From Bacteroidota bacterium (GTDB taxonomy: Bacteria; Bacteroidota; Bacteroidia; 2-12-FULL-35-15): 52,088 bases of DNA. Positions 35,693-44,721 of this stretch are shown one piece after another; positions within the stretch are counted from its first letter, which is position 1; each line of letters opens with the position of its first letter. Made by a program: the position numbers and the translations under genes. A model generated the notes under the pieces. It was given only the letters and a program-made list of their open reading frames with translations. It was not told the DNA's origin and did not search any database. The stretch is taken from NCBI GenBank assembly GCA_005772895.1, contig SXIH01000014.1:1-52088 (forward strand), written 5' to 3'.

Positions 35693-37141
35693 CTACTTCT
35701 CCAACATTTCCTTCACCAACTCAGTCGCCACTTTCGGGTCTGCTTTTCCTTTTGAAAGTTTCATTACTTCGCCCATAAATAAACCCAGCAAGCTTGTTTT
35801 TCCGGCTTTGTATTCCGTCACTTTATCAGGATATTTTGCGATAGCTTGTTTTACAAATTCATTTATTGCTCCACTGTCGCTTTCCTGAATCCAATTATTT
35901 TCCGCTGCAATTTCTGCAGGCGTCTTTGAATTGTTTTCCAACATCATTGGAAATATTTTTTGTGTCGCGATGGTATGACTTACTTTTCCTGAATCGATAA
36001 AGTTTACTAAATCAGCAATTCGTTCAGGTGTAATTGTAAATTCAGAAATATGCAATGCGCTGTCGTTCAAATGTGATTTGATTTGTACAGTTAACCAGTT
36101 GGAAGCAGATTTTGCATTTTTTGTTTTCGCAATAATTTTTTCGAAGTATAAAGCAATTTCTTTCGAATCGGTTAACACACCAGCATCGTATTCCGATAAA
36201 CCAAGAGTTGTATATTTTTTAAATAATTCGTTTGGTAGTGGCGGCAATGTTTGTTTTACTTTCTCGATGTATTCTTTTGAAACAATAACAGGTTGTAAGT
36301 CGGGTTCAGGAAAATAGCGGTAATCGTTTGCCATTTCTTTACTTCTCATCAAATAGGTTGAACCTGTAACAGCATCAAACCCCATTGTGTCCTGAGAAAT
36401 TTCTCCACCACTTTCAATCACATCAATCTGACGTTTTATTTCAAATTCGATTGCACGTTGAACGTTACGAATCGAGTTCATATTTTTTGTTTCGGTACGT
36501 TTACCAAATTCTTTCGCACCTTTTAATCTTACAGAGACGTTTGCATCGCAACGCATGCTTCCTTCTTCCATATTACCATCACAAATATCGAGGTAACGAA
36601 CAAGCTTACGAACTTCTGTTACGTATTGATATGCTTCTTCACCACTGCGAATATCCGGCTCACTAACAATTTCCAAAAGGGCCACACCAGCACGATTCAA
36701 ATCTATGAGTGTATCAAATGGATCAATGTCGTGAATACTTTTTCCGGCATCCTCTTCCATGTGAATGCGGGTAATGTTGATTTGCTTTTCTTTTCCGTCT
36801 CCAGTTTTGATGGTGATAAAACCACCCGTACAAATCGGAGTTTTATCCTGAGTTATTTGATAGCCTTTTGGTAAATCGGCATAAAAATAATTTTTGCGGG
36901 CATATTCATTTACTTCACGGATAGTGCTTTTACAAGCGAGTCCTAATCGGACAGCATATTCAATCACCCGTTTGTTGGATTTAGGTAAAGTTCCCGGATG
37001 TCCTAAAGTAATCGGACTGACATTGGTATTTGGCAAAATTCCGAACTCGGTTGAATCGCTGGAATACGCTTTTGTTTTGGTGGATAATTGCGTGTGAATT
37101 TCCAGACCAATAACAGCTTCGTATTTATCGTAAATGCTCAT
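35693..37141 (-). CDS. gatB: Asp-tRNA(Asn)/Glu-tRNA(Gln) amidotransferase subunit B
   Basis: GatB is the kinase/tRNA-binding subunit of the GatCAB enzyme that amidates mischarged tRNA. It has the N-terminal EAVIGLEIHTQLSTKTKAYS, LPKSNKRVIEYAVRLGLA, IHMEEDAGKSIH and SMRCDANVSVR signatures, with the YqeY-like tail at the end (KGKADPKVATELVKEML). Length of 482 residues is normal. gatA and gatC are not adjacent, a scattered arrangement common in this phylum. A gap of 166 bp with a terminator separates it from the next minus-strand gene upstream. Confidence 0.97.
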   Translation of the reverse strand: MSIYDKYEAVIGLEIHTQLSTKTKAYSSDSTEFGILPNTNVSPITLGHPGTLPKSNKRVIEYAVRLGLACKSTIREVNEYARKNYFYADLPKGYQITQDKTPICTGGFITIKTGDGKEKQINITRIHMEEDAGKSIHDIDPFDTLIDLNRAGVALLEIVSEPDIRSGEEAYQYVTEVRKLVRYLDICDGNMEEGSMRCDANVSVRLKGAKEFGKRTETKNMNSIRNVQRAIEFEIKRQIDVIESGGEISQDTMGFDAVTGSTYLMRSKEMANDYRYFPEPDLQPVIVSKEYIEKVKQTLPPLPNELFKKYTTLGLSEYDAGVLTDSKEIALYFEKIIAKTKNAKSASNWLTVQIKSHLNDSALHISEFTITPERIADLVNFIDSGKVSHTIATQKIFPMMLENNSKTPAEIAAENNWIQESDSGAINEFVKQAIAKYPDKVTEYKAGKTSLLGLFMGEVMKLSKGKADPKVATELVKEMLEK

Positions 37142-37253
37142 TTTTTAGTATGCGGTTTTAAAGCGCGAAAGATACGAAAAAAATGAATGGGATAAAGGGG
37201 AAAAATGGGGCTTGATTCGCCAAATATTGTCAATTTTTGGCTTTTGCAGAAAT

Positions 37254-37294
37254 AAAAAAGGCTTCCGAAAAATAAATTTCAGAAGCCTTTTTTT
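37254..37294 (-). terminator. rho-independent terminator after the choice-of-anchor B gene
   Basis: The stem AAAAAAGGCTTC/GAAGCCTTTTTT is extended by GAAA/TTTC past one mismatch, with a T-run on the minus strand. It lies 14 bp beyond the stop codon. Confidence 0.88.
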
Positions 37295-37307
37295 ATAAAA
37301 ACAGTTT

Positions 37308-38732
37308 TTACTTCTTAATTACTTTCTGTGAATAGTTAATTTCTTTTCCTGTTATTTTCAAAATATACATTCCACTATCGAATTGTTCCAAACGAACTGT
37401 TTTTGTTGTATTGCCAGATCCTATAGTTTCTTTTTTGTCAAAAATTTTCTTTCCGCTTATATCAAACAATTCAAATAAAACTTCTTCAGCTTGAACTAAA
37501 TTTATTGAAATCGAAAAATAATTGTTCGCGGGATTCGGGAAAACAGAAATATTATTTTCAGAAATATTATTTTCCTTAACTCCTAAAGCAAAAGTAGCAT
37601 CCAGAATAAATAAACCATTCTGCATATCGCCCACTAAAAACAATCCGCTTGGTAAATCAATGTATGCGCCCCATGCACCATGATAGGTATTGCTTGTAGG
37701 AAATCCATCGTTTAATCCGTGCAAAGTATCGGTATCAAAAAATCCGGTTTTTACTACGTTTGAAGGGTTGCTCACATCAAATATTTGTAAGCCATCCTGA
37801 TAGTAAGCAATCACTGCTCTGTCGGCACCATACATGTACGGATTGTGTGCTGTAGCTCCCTGATTGGATTTAATTGTATCCATCATGGAAACATTTGTTA
37901 TATCTGTTACATCCAAAATTTTAACAGTTCTGTTTTCCGGAACTTCATCACAAAAGACAAGTGTTTTTCCATCCGGAGTTAAAGCACTGCTGTGATTATA
38001 ACCTTGATCTACATAAGATGTTAATGTGTTGAGTGTGGTAAAATTATTTGCTCCCACATTGTATTTAAAGAAAAACAAACCATCGTATCCGCAGGAGGCA
38101 TAAACAGTATCGTTTCGCACAAGCATATCATGAGCCCATGTAATAGAAGGGTAATCTTGATTTAATGTGCGAAGCAAAGTTGGAGCCTCTGGATTTGCAA
38201 GACTGTAAACCGCCATAGAATAAATTCCTCCCGGCACTGCTTCTTTAACTGCTGCGACATATAATTTATCGCCATCAACATATAATGTATGAGCACGTTC
38301 GAAAATTGAGGTGTCGTCATGCACAATTTTAACTGAATCCGGTAAATAACTTAAATCCATAATTTGAAAACTGTTTGGAGCAATATCATCACTTATAGCG
38401 TATAAATATTTTCCATAAGTTTTGTATTCTCTCCAGATACATCCCGTTTGTTTTCCAGGAACAAAGTCAACTTCTACCGGAGCTGTTGGGTTTGATATAT
38501 CAATGATGTGAGTTCCGGAGCCGGAACCCAGAATAGCATATTCTCGGAATGAATCAGCAGTATCTACCCAGCCCCAAACACTGTTATACTTTATTCCATA
38601 AGTTGGTTCAGGAGGTTGAGCCGGATTATACCATTGTCCCACAAAAAAAATATTTTGCGAACTGTATTGTGCAGATAAATTAATGCTAAATGTTACTGCA
38701 AGAATCAGAAGAAGAAAGTAATTTTTTTTCAT
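37308..38732 (-). CDS. choice-of-anchor B family protein with T9SS sorting domain
   Basis: This 474-residue secreted protein has a signal peptide (MKKNYFLLLILAVTFSINLS). A beta-propeller-like body resembles the choice-of-anchor B family (GSGTHIIDISNPTAPVEVDFV, NSFQIMDLSYLPDSVKIV, DGLQIFDVSNPSNVVKTGFF repeat the IxDxSNP element). The type A C-terminal sorting domain runs from about residue 395 (VFPNPANNYFSISI ... GMYILKITGKEINYSQKVIKK). It should be exported through the type IX system and attached at the surface. The start at 38732 replaces a frame opening five codons earlier without signal-peptide character. The gene upstream ends 17 bp away. Confidence 0.9.
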   Translation of the reverse strand: MKKNYFLLLILAVTFSINLSAQYSSQNIFFVGQWYNPAQPPEPTYGIKYNSVWGWVDTADSFREYAILGSGSGTHIIDISNPTAPVEVDFVPGKQTGCIWREYKTYGKYLYAISDDIAPNSFQIMDLSYLPDSVKIVHDDTSIFERAHTLYVDGDKLYVAAVKEAVPGGIYSMAVYSLANPEAPTLLRTLNQDYPSITWAHDMLVRNDTVYASCGYDGLFFFKYNVGANNFTTLNTLTSYVDQGYNHSSALTPDGKTLVFCDEVPENRTVKILDVTDITNVSMMDTIKSNQGATAHNPYMYGADRAVIAYYQDGLQIFDVSNPSNVVKTGFFDTDTLHGLNDGFPTSNTYHGAWGAYIDLPSGLFLVGDMQNGLFILDATFALGVKENNISENNISVFPNPANNYFSISINLVQAEEVLFELFDISGKKIFDKKETIGSGNTTKTVRLEQFDSGMYILKITGKEINYSQKVIKK

Positions 38733-38749
38733 ATTATAAAGATACAAAA

Positions 38750-39442
38750 CTATTCGTACTTCTCATGGAGTATCCATTTTTTTGCCATTTCATAATGAAA
38801 TAATTGTCCGATTACCCGGTAGCTGGCGTCATTTATAGGATTATCTCCTTTTAAATTTTCTTCCATAACTCCGATTTCAGGTTTGTAATAATTGGAATGA
38901 ATAAATTTTATTTTTTTTCCTTCTTTGGATACAAAGCCAACGTGAGTATCTAAGCCAACTACATAAATTCCATCCGGACGGTTTTTAAAATAATCGATTA
39001 CTACTTGTATGGATTTGTTGGAAAATTTTTTTACGCTTGGATTGATCTTTTTGATCATTGTTTCAGATGCGAGTTGTGCCCATGTGGAGCGGGGAATATC
39101 AAATCCAACATCGCGTATAACGGTTGTAACAAAATATCCGCAGGCAATTTTTCCTTCTCCGGGAACTTGAGTAATTCCATTAAAATCCCATTGGGTTTTG
39201 TACCAGTAGGTAAAGACTTCCTGAGTAATGTTCCGCAAAAATTCCTGTGAATATTTAATCAATGAATCTTTTCCTAAGCTGTCAGCAGCAAGATATTCAG
39301 CATTTATTTTTTCCCGAATGGAAGCAATATTCGCTTTAAATTCCTCATAGGATAGTGTTGGAATTACTATTTCGTCCTTGGATTGAGTTTCAGAACTACA
39401 GGATACAATACCCGCAGTTATTAAGAGAGAAAGGATTCGCAT
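38750..39442 (-). CDS. lipoprotein with a possible Cys-His peptidase-like fold
   Basis: The 230-residue lipoprotein has its signal and lipobox MRILSLLITAGIVSC at the N-terminus. After a helical spacer the core holds GKIACGYFVTTVIRDVGFDIP, DTHVGFVSKEGKKIKFIHSN and a further Tyr/Asn-rich segment. The order Cys...His...His/Asn with helix then strands recalls NlpC/P60- or CHAP-like papain folds, but the motifs are not close enough for a family call. It is likely co-transcribed with the T9SS protein 17 bp downstream. An upstream GTG-led frame adds nine residues and is less likely. Confidence 0.68.
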   Translation of the reverse strand: MRILSLLITAGIVSCSSETQSKDEIVIPTLSYEEFKANIASIREKINAEYLAADSLGKDSLIKYSQEFLRNITQEVFTYWYKTQWDFNGITQVPGEGKIACGYFVTTVIRDVGFDIPRSTWAQLASETMIKKINPSVKKFSNKSIQVVIDYFKNRPDGIYVVGLDTHVGFVSKEGKKIKFIHSNYYKPEIGVMEENLKGDNPINDASYRVIGQLFHYEMAKKWILHEKYE

Positions 39443-39493
39443 GATACAAGAGATTAGTATATACGGCACATAACGGGAAAGAAGAAGAGAATA

Positions 39494-40306
39494 TTACAAT
39501 TCCTTCATTAATTCTTTCATAATAAGGGTCATTTTTTTCTCAGCATGAGCTGCTACTTCCTGAACTTCCTCGTGGGTTACTTCCACAATTTTGCCGGGAA
39601 CACCTAAATCGGTGATAATTGACATGGCAAAACAGGGAATGTCCATGTGGCGTGCAACGATCACTTCGGGAACGGTACTCATTCCAACAGCGTCTGCTCC
39701 CAATATTCTTACCATATTGTATTCGGCAGGAGTTTCAAATGTTGGTCCGGATAAGCCCAAATAAATTCCTTCTTGTACTTTAATACTGTTTGCGGAGGCT
39801 ACTTTTTTTGCTTTTGCAATAATTGCTTTGCTGTATGCTTCACTCATGTCAGGAAAACGCGGTCCCATTTCTTTAATGTTTTTTCCGATTAATGGATTGG
39901 ATGGAAAAAAATTAATGTGATCGTTGATAATCATCAGATCACCAATTTCAAAATTCGGATTTACTCCACCAGATGCATTTGAAACAAAAAGATTTTTTAC
40001 TCCAATTAATTTCATTACACGAACAGGAAAAGTAACTTGTTGTAAAGTGTATCCTTCATAATAATGAAAACGACCTTGCATGGCAACAACATTTTTACCG
40101 CCCAATTCTCCAAAAATTAATTTCCCTGAATGGCCTTCTACGGTTGATACAGGAAAGTTCGGAATTTCTTCGTACGGAATAGTATGTTTGATATTAATTT
40201 CTTTTACCAATCCGCCTAAACCTGTTCCTAAAATAATTCCCACTTCAGGTGTGAAAGAAATTTTACTTTGGATGTATGCTGCTGTGCTTTTGATTTGCTC
40301 TAACAT
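39494..40306 (-). CDS. purine nucleoside phosphorylase
   Basis: This 270-residue trimeric-type PNP phosphorolyses inosine and guanosine. GIILGTGLGGLV (phosphate loop), MQGRFHYYEGYT, FVSNASGGVNPNFEIGDLMIINDHINF and DAVGMSTVPEVIVARH with a downstream base-site Asp are clear. The start is ATG 40306 (MLEQIKSTAAY), since the upstream extension to 40357 falls inside the lpxK coding region. The first 44 bp of the gene are shared in another frame with the 3' end of lpxK, so the pair must be translated from one message. Confidence 0.95.
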   Translation of the reverse strand: MLEQIKSTAAYIQSKISFTPEVGIILGTGLGGLVKEINIKHTIPYEEIPNFPVSTVEGHSGKLIFGELGGKNVVAMQGRFHYYEGYTLQQVTFPVRVMKLIGVKNLFVSNASGGVNPNFEIGDLMIINDHINFFPSNPLIGKNIKEMGPRFPDMSEAYSKAIIAKAKKVASANSIKVQEGIYLGLSGPTFETPAEYNMVRILGADAVGMSTVPEVIVARHMDIPCFAMSIITDLGVPGKIVEVTHEEVQEVAAHAEKKMTLIMKELMKEL

Positions 40307-41357
40307 AATGGAGTATTTGTTCGTTGAATTCGTTTTTATCTTTGTTGTGAAATTCAATTTCTATTGGGATATAAAAAAGAGGAAGATTTTTTATTGCTTC
40401 AGCGTATTCCGGACTTTTTAGTCGCATCACATCTTTTTCAGTAGTCAATATAATTTTATTTGCGGTTACAATATTATTAAATATTTTTTGAATGTTGCCA
40501 ATATCTGCTTTTGTGAAATGATGATGATCGTTATATTTTATTGGAATGATGTTTTTTACTTTATCTTTTAAATAATATTCCAATGGTTTTGTGTTTGCAA
40601 TTCCTGTCAATAAAGCCATTGAGAAGTTTCTTTCAAAATAATATTCTTTGGCCAAAGGATTTGTGCCATCACCAACTACAGGAATAAAATCGCCATACTT
40701 TATATAAGAGAAATAAACATGCTGATGCGGCTGAGGATTTATTTCAGTTATTAATCGTTTGCGCTCAATGGGCAATAAAATTTCCGGACATTTAGTAACA
40801 ATAATAATATCGGCTCGCTGAATACCAGATTTGAATTCTCTTAAACTTCCGCTTGGAAGAATATTGTCATTCACATAAAGTTTGCTGAAGTCGGTAAGAA
40901 CAATGTTTAGTCCGGGTTTCACAGCACGGTGCTGAAATGCATCATCCAATAAAATTGTTTGTAGGGAAGGAAATTCTTTTAATAAATTTTGAATTCCGCG
41001 CACTCTGTTTCCATCAACTGCAACCCTTAATCCACTGAATTTTTTTTTGAATTGCAAAGGTTCATCACCAATATCTTTTGCAGTTGATTGAGTGTCGGAC
41101 AAAACAAATCCTTTTGTTTTTCTTCCATAACCTCTGCTGAGTGTAGCAATATAAAATTCGGGTTTTAAAATCCGGATGAGGTATTCAATGTGTGGCGTTT
41201 TACCTGTTCCTCCAACTGTCAGATTTCCCATTGAAATAGTTGGAATAGGAAATTCTTTTGAAGAAAATACTCCGAAATCGTAAAGCTTATTTCTTACAAA
41301 CACAACACAGCCATACAAGATGGAGATGGGAAATGATATGATTCGAAGAAACTTCAC
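40263..41357 (-). CDS. lpxK: tetraacyldisaccharide 4'-kinase
   Basis: LpxK phosphorylates the lipid A disaccharide at the inner-membrane face. Key sequence is the membrane-associated N-terminus FLRIISFPISILYG, the Walker A variant GNLTVGGTGKTPH, TLSRGYGRKTKG and LLDDAFQHRAVKPGLNIVLTD. A GTG start at 41357 fits the family N-terminus best; the longer frame starts with TTG at 41372. The 364-residue product ends 44 bp inside the purine nucleoside phosphorylase gene. Confidence 0.92.
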   Translation of the reverse strand: MKFLRIISFPISILYGCVVFVRNKLYDFGVFSSKEFPIPTISMGNLTVGGTGKTPHIEYLIRILKPEFYIATLSRGYGRKTKGFVLSDTQSTAKDIGDEPLQFKKKFSGLRVAVDGNRVRGIQNLLKEFPSLQTILLDDAFQHRAVKPGLNIVLTDFSKLYVNDNILPSGSLREFKSGIQRADIIIVTKCPEILLPIERKRLITEINPQPHQHVYFSYIKYGDFIPVVGDGTNPLAKEYYFERNFSMALLTGIANTKPLEYYLKDKVKNIIPIKYNDHHHFTKADIGNIQKIFNNIVTANKIILTTEKDVMRLKSPEYAEAIKNLPLFYIPIEIEFHNKDKNEFNEQILHYVRANQKHSSIHPK

Positions 41358-41380
41358 AGCCCTAAAATACAAAATAATGT

Positions 41381-41405
41381 GCTCCGAAGGAGTCCCTTCG
41401 GGACT
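41381..41405. repeat. AGTCCC-TTC-GGGACT palindrome cluster
   Basis: Two small hairpins follow each other: CTCC-GAA-GGAG (41382-41392) and AGTCCC/GGGACT (41391-41405). This GTGCTCCGAAGGAGTCCC-type repeat lies in the divergent gap between lpxK and the Nif3 gene. Confidence 0.65.
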
Positions 41406-41444
41406 GATTAGGAGATGTGCTGATGTGCTGATTGAAAAATGTTA

Positions 41445-41501
41445 GTCTTCGACTCCGATCAGACTGACAATTGAGTTGTCACACTGAGCGGAGTCGAAGT
41501 G
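41445..41501. repeat. inverted pair of CTTCGACTCCG-type repeats
   Basis: Two 26-nt units (41445-41470 and 41476-41501) face each other with five bases between them. They match as imperfect inverted repeats with cores TTCGACTCCG and CGGAGTCGAA. They are related to the repeat at 10080-10103. Confidence 0.72.
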
Positions 41502-41573
41502 TTTACGGAGCATATGTTATAATTGTTTAATTTCGCAACATACTTAGTAGTTAGAATCATTAATTATCAGATC

Positions 41574-42668
41574 ATGAAATTAAAAGAGATTACCAGTCAT
41601 ATAGAATCGATTGCCCCTTTGGCATATCAGGAAAGCTATGATAATGCAGGATTGATATGTGGCAATCAGGACATGGATATTACCGGAGCTTTAATTTGCT
41701 TGGATAGCACAGAAGCTGTTATTGATGAGGCGATTGCTAATAAATGTAATTTAATAATAGCTCACCATCCGATTGTTTTTTCGGGATTGAAAAAGTTCAA
41801 TGGAAAAAATTATGTGGAAAGAGTTATCATTAAAGCCATTCAAAACAACATTGCTATTTATGCAGCTCACACTAATTTGGATAATGTATTTAACGGAGTA
41901 AATGCAAAGATTGCTGAAAAGCTTGGTTTAATTAATTGTTCTATACTGGCTCCACAAAATAATACGATTAAAAAGTTGGTTACTTATTGTCCGGATGTTA
42001 ATGCTCCAGCAATAAGAGAAGCTTTGTTTGCTGTAGGGGGAGGATGTATAGGGAATTATGAGGAATGCAGTTTCAATGCAAATGGGTATGGGACTTTTAA
42101 GGCTGGATCAAATGCAAATCCACATGTTGGTGAGATTGGGAAACAACACCAAGAAAAAGAAACCAGGATAGAGTTGATTTACCCTTCTTATATTGAGTCG
42201 AAATTGCTGAAAGCCTTGTTTGTGGCTCATCCCTATGAGGAAGTGGCTTATGATGTTGTGGAGCTGAGTAACAAGAACATGCAAGTAGGAGCAGGAATGA
42301 TAGGGGAATTGGCGACTGAAATGGACGAGAAGGACTTTTTAAATCACCTTAAGAAAACGATGAAAGCAGAAGGAATCAGGTATACGGCTTTGAGGGGTAA
42401 AAAAGTGAAGAAAATAGCTGTTTGTGGTGGTTCCGGCAGCTTTTTACTAGGAAATGCCAAAAGCTCGGGGGCGGATGTTTTTGTAACGGCCGATTTCAAG
42501 TATCATCAGTTCTTTGACGCTGAAAATCAGCTAATTATTGCTGATATCGGTCATTATGAAAGTGAGCAATATACCATGGAATTATTTTATGAGATTTTAA
42601 GCAGAAAATTTACTACATTTGCACTCCATTTATCAAAAATTAATACAAATCCGATAAACTATTTATAA
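41574..42668 (+). CDS. Nif3-like dinuclear metal center protein
   Basis: This 364-residue member of the NIF3/YqfO (GTP cyclohydrolase I type 2-like) family has metal ligands in IIAHHPIVFSGLKKF (His64, His65) and HTNLDNV (His99, Asp103), and C-terminal DIGHYESEQYTMELF. The middle region (about 125-235) is the YqfO/PII-like insertion. Function is poorly defined despite wide conservation. The ATG at 41574 begins the family-typical MKLKEITSHIE; a frame from 41523 adds 17 unrelated residues. The zinc-ribbon gene follows 2 bp later, a Bacteroidota-typical pairing. Confidence 0.92.
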   Translation: MKLKEITSHIESIAPLAYQESYDNAGLICGNQDMDITGALICLDSTEAVIDEAIANKCNLIIAHHPIVFSGLKKFNGKNYVERVIIKAIQNNIAIYAAHTNLDNVFNGVNAKIAEKLGLINCSILAPQNNTIKKLVTYCPDVNAPAIREALFAVGGGCIGNYEECSFNANGYGTFKAGSNANPHVGEIGKQHQEKETRIELIYPSYIESKLLKALFVAHPYEEVAYDVVELSNKNMQVGAGMIGELATEMDEKDFLNHLKKTMKAEGIRYTALRGKKVKKIAVCGGSGSFLLGNAKSSGADVFVTADFKYHQFFDAENQLIIADIGHYESEQYTMELFYEILSRKFTTFALHLSKINTNPINYL

Positions 42669-42670
42669 AA

Positions 42671-43432
42671 ATGGCAAAAACTAAGACTGACGAAATTTCT
42701 GTAGAGGAAAAGTTAAAAGCCTTGTTTGAATTACAACAAGTAGATTCAAAGATTGATAAAATCAAAACTGTAAGAGGTGAATTGCCTTTGGAAGTTAGAG
42801 ATTTAGAAGATTTAGTGGCAGGTTTAGAAACCCGTATCACCAATTTGACTGAAGAGTTAAAAACATTAGAAGAATCCATCACAGAAAAGAAAAACGTGAT
42901 TAAAGATTCTCAGGCATTGATCAAAAAATACGAAACACAGCAAGGTAAAGTACGTAACAACCGTGAGTACGATGCTATCACTAAAGAAATTGAATTCCAG
43001 AATTTAGAGATTCAACTGGCTGAAAAACGTATTAAAGAATACAAAGCAAGCATCATTTCTAAAAAAGAAGTGATTGATGCATCAGAAGAAGATTTCAAAG
43101 ACAGACAAAAAGATTTGAAAATCAAAAAGAAAGAGTTGGATGAAATTGTTGCTGAAACTGAAAAGGAAGAAACTGCATTGTTGAAAAAATCTAAAGCTTC
43201 TGAAAGTATTATTGAAGAAAGATTATTGAATGCGTACAAACGTTTGCGTTCAAATGTAATGAACGGATTAGGTGTTGTAACAGTTGAGCGTGATGCTTGT
43301 GGAGGATGTTTCAATAAAATTCCACCTCAACGTCATTTAGATATCAAAACACATAAGAAAGTTATTGTGTGTGAGCATTGCGGAAGAATTTTGGTGGATG
43401 CAGATATCTTAACCGGAAAAGCAAAAGCATAA
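42671..43432 (+). CDS. C4-type zinc-ribbon coiled-coil protein
   Basis: The 253-residue protein has a long antiparallel coiled coil (about 10-185) followed by a four-cysteine zinc ribbon (ACGGCFNKIPPQ ... VIVCEHCGRILVDAD). This is the architecture of the family that includes Helicobacter HP0958/FlgZ and Chlamydia CdsZ, implicated in secretion/flagellar and RNA-related roles. It is translated right after the Nif3-family gene (2-bp gap). A terminator follows at 43454-43489. Confidence 0.9.
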   Translation: MAKTKTDEISVEEKLKALFELQQVDSKIDKIKTVRGELPLEVRDLEDLVAGLETRITNLTEELKTLEESITEKKNVIKDSQALIKKYETQQGKVRNNREYDAITKEIEFQNLEIQLAEKRIKEYKASIISKKEVIDASEEDFKDRQKDLKIKKKELDEIVAETEKEETALLKKSKASESIIEERLLNAYKRLRSNVMNGLGVVTVERDACGGCFNKIPPQRHLDIKTHKKVIVCEHCGRILVDADILTGKAKA

Positions 43433-43452
43433 AATTTTAGAAATATAAAATG

Positions 43453-43489
43453 AAAAGCCCTTCGTAATTTACGGAGGGCTTTTTTGTTG
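43453..43489 (+). terminator. terminator after the zinc-ribbon gene (duplicate copy 1)
   Basis: AAAGCCCTTCGTAA pairs with TTACGGAGGGCTTT (one G-U pair) and is followed by TTTTTTGTTG. It is a 36-nt near copy of the terminator at 44722-44757, differing in one base. Confidence 0.9.
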
Positions 43490-43633
43490 TGTATAGAACT
43501 GTATATATTTGAAGTCATCACCCCCTTTCTATTGAACGTTTATGCCTATTATTATCTTCCTAGACATGTATAATTATATACAATTTTGTTAAACTCCGCT
43601 GTTTGAAATTGCGTAGAATTGCTAAAAGAAAAG

Positions 43634-44704
43634 ATGAAAAAATTAAAATTTCTTATTCCGACTTTAGCAATGATAGCAGATTGCCTATTTTCAGTAGGAC
43701 AATCAGGAACTGTTATTAATCGCATGTCAGCAGATAGTTCTTCATGCAATTGTTTGATAGATGTTGATAGTACTTTCACTTTAGCATTGTCCCAGACAGA
43801 TGATGGAACTACATCGAAAATTTTTCTGCCTTTTACTTTTTGTTTTTATGGACAAAATATAGATAGTGTCTATATTAATAATAATGGAAATATTTCATTT
43901 GATCCATATGGCATGTTTTCTTCTTTACCCTTTCCATCTAGTGGAAATAGTATGATTGCTCCATTTTGGGCAGATGTAGATACAAGAGATACTTTAGGTG
44001 GAATAGGTATAAATGGAAATGTATATTACAAGATAACTCCAACAGCATTTATAGTAAGATGGAAAAATGTTGGTTATTATTATAAGCAAAGCGATAAATT
44101 AAATGACTTTCAATTAATATTATCTAATTCTTTAGATACACTGATTCCAGGTGGAAATAATCTTCAGTTTTGTTATGGAGATATGCAATGGACGACAGGT
44201 TCAGCTTCTGGTGGAGTAAGTGGATTTGGAGGCGTTCCTTCTACCGCTGGAGTTAACAAAGGAGACGGGGTAGAGTATATGCAAGTTGGAAGATTTGACC
44301 AAGCAGGATTAGTTTATGATGGAGGATATGGTGCTAATGATGGAGTAGACTGGTTAGATAATAAAACTGTAATAATGAATACTTGTGGAACAACAGTTTC
44401 ATCAATTGCATTAGACGAATTTTGTGATACCGTGAGTATAAGCAGTTCGCTTTCTTATGAAGAATTTGAAAACTCCTTTCAATTAAAAATTTTTCCAAAC
44501 CCTGCAAATAATTTTATTGATGTTGAAACTGACTTTGAAAAATGTTATCTCTCCGTCTTTGATATAACAGGGAAATTAATTTTAAAACATAATATTGATC
44601 AAGATAAAACTCGAATTGATATATCAGATTTAGCAAATGGATTATACTATATTCGTTTGCTAACGGAAGAGAAGCAAATAAGCAGAAAAATTATTAAACA
44701 ATAA
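43634..44704 (+). CDS. secreted nidogen-like protein with T9SS sorting domain
   Basis: This 356-residue secreted protein opens with a signal peptide (MKKLKFLIPTLAMIADCLFS...). The central part (about 45-240) has the layout of a nidogen-like (NIDO) domain: LPFTFCFYGQNIDSVYINNN, GNISFDPYG, MIAPFWADVDTRD and NGDVYYKI-like sequence. A C-terminal type A sorting domain (from about 285) includes IFPNPANNFIDVE and NGLYYIRLLTEEKQISRKIIKQ. It is probably surface-attached or released by the type IX system and may act in adhesion, by analogy only. Near-identical terminators border it on both sides. Confidence 0.86.
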   Translation: MKKLKFLIPTLAMIADCLFSVGQSGTVINRMSADSSSCNCLIDVDSTFTLALSQTDDGTTSKIFLPFTFCFYGQNIDSVYINNNGNISFDPYGMFSSLPFPSSGNSMIAPFWADVDTRDTLGGIGINGNVYYKITPTAFIVRWKNVGYYYKQSDKLNDFQLILSNSLDTLIPGGNNLQFCYGDMQWTTGSASGGVSGFGGVPSTAGVNKGDGVEYMQVGRFDQAGLVYDGGYGANDGVDWLDNKTVIMNTCGTTVSSIALDEFCDTVSISSSLSYEEFENSFQLKIFPNPANNFIDVETDFEKCYLSVFDITGKLILKHNIDQDKTRIDISDLANGLYYIRLLTEEKQISRKIIKQ

Positions 44705-44721
44705 GCTAAAATCGTTTTTTC

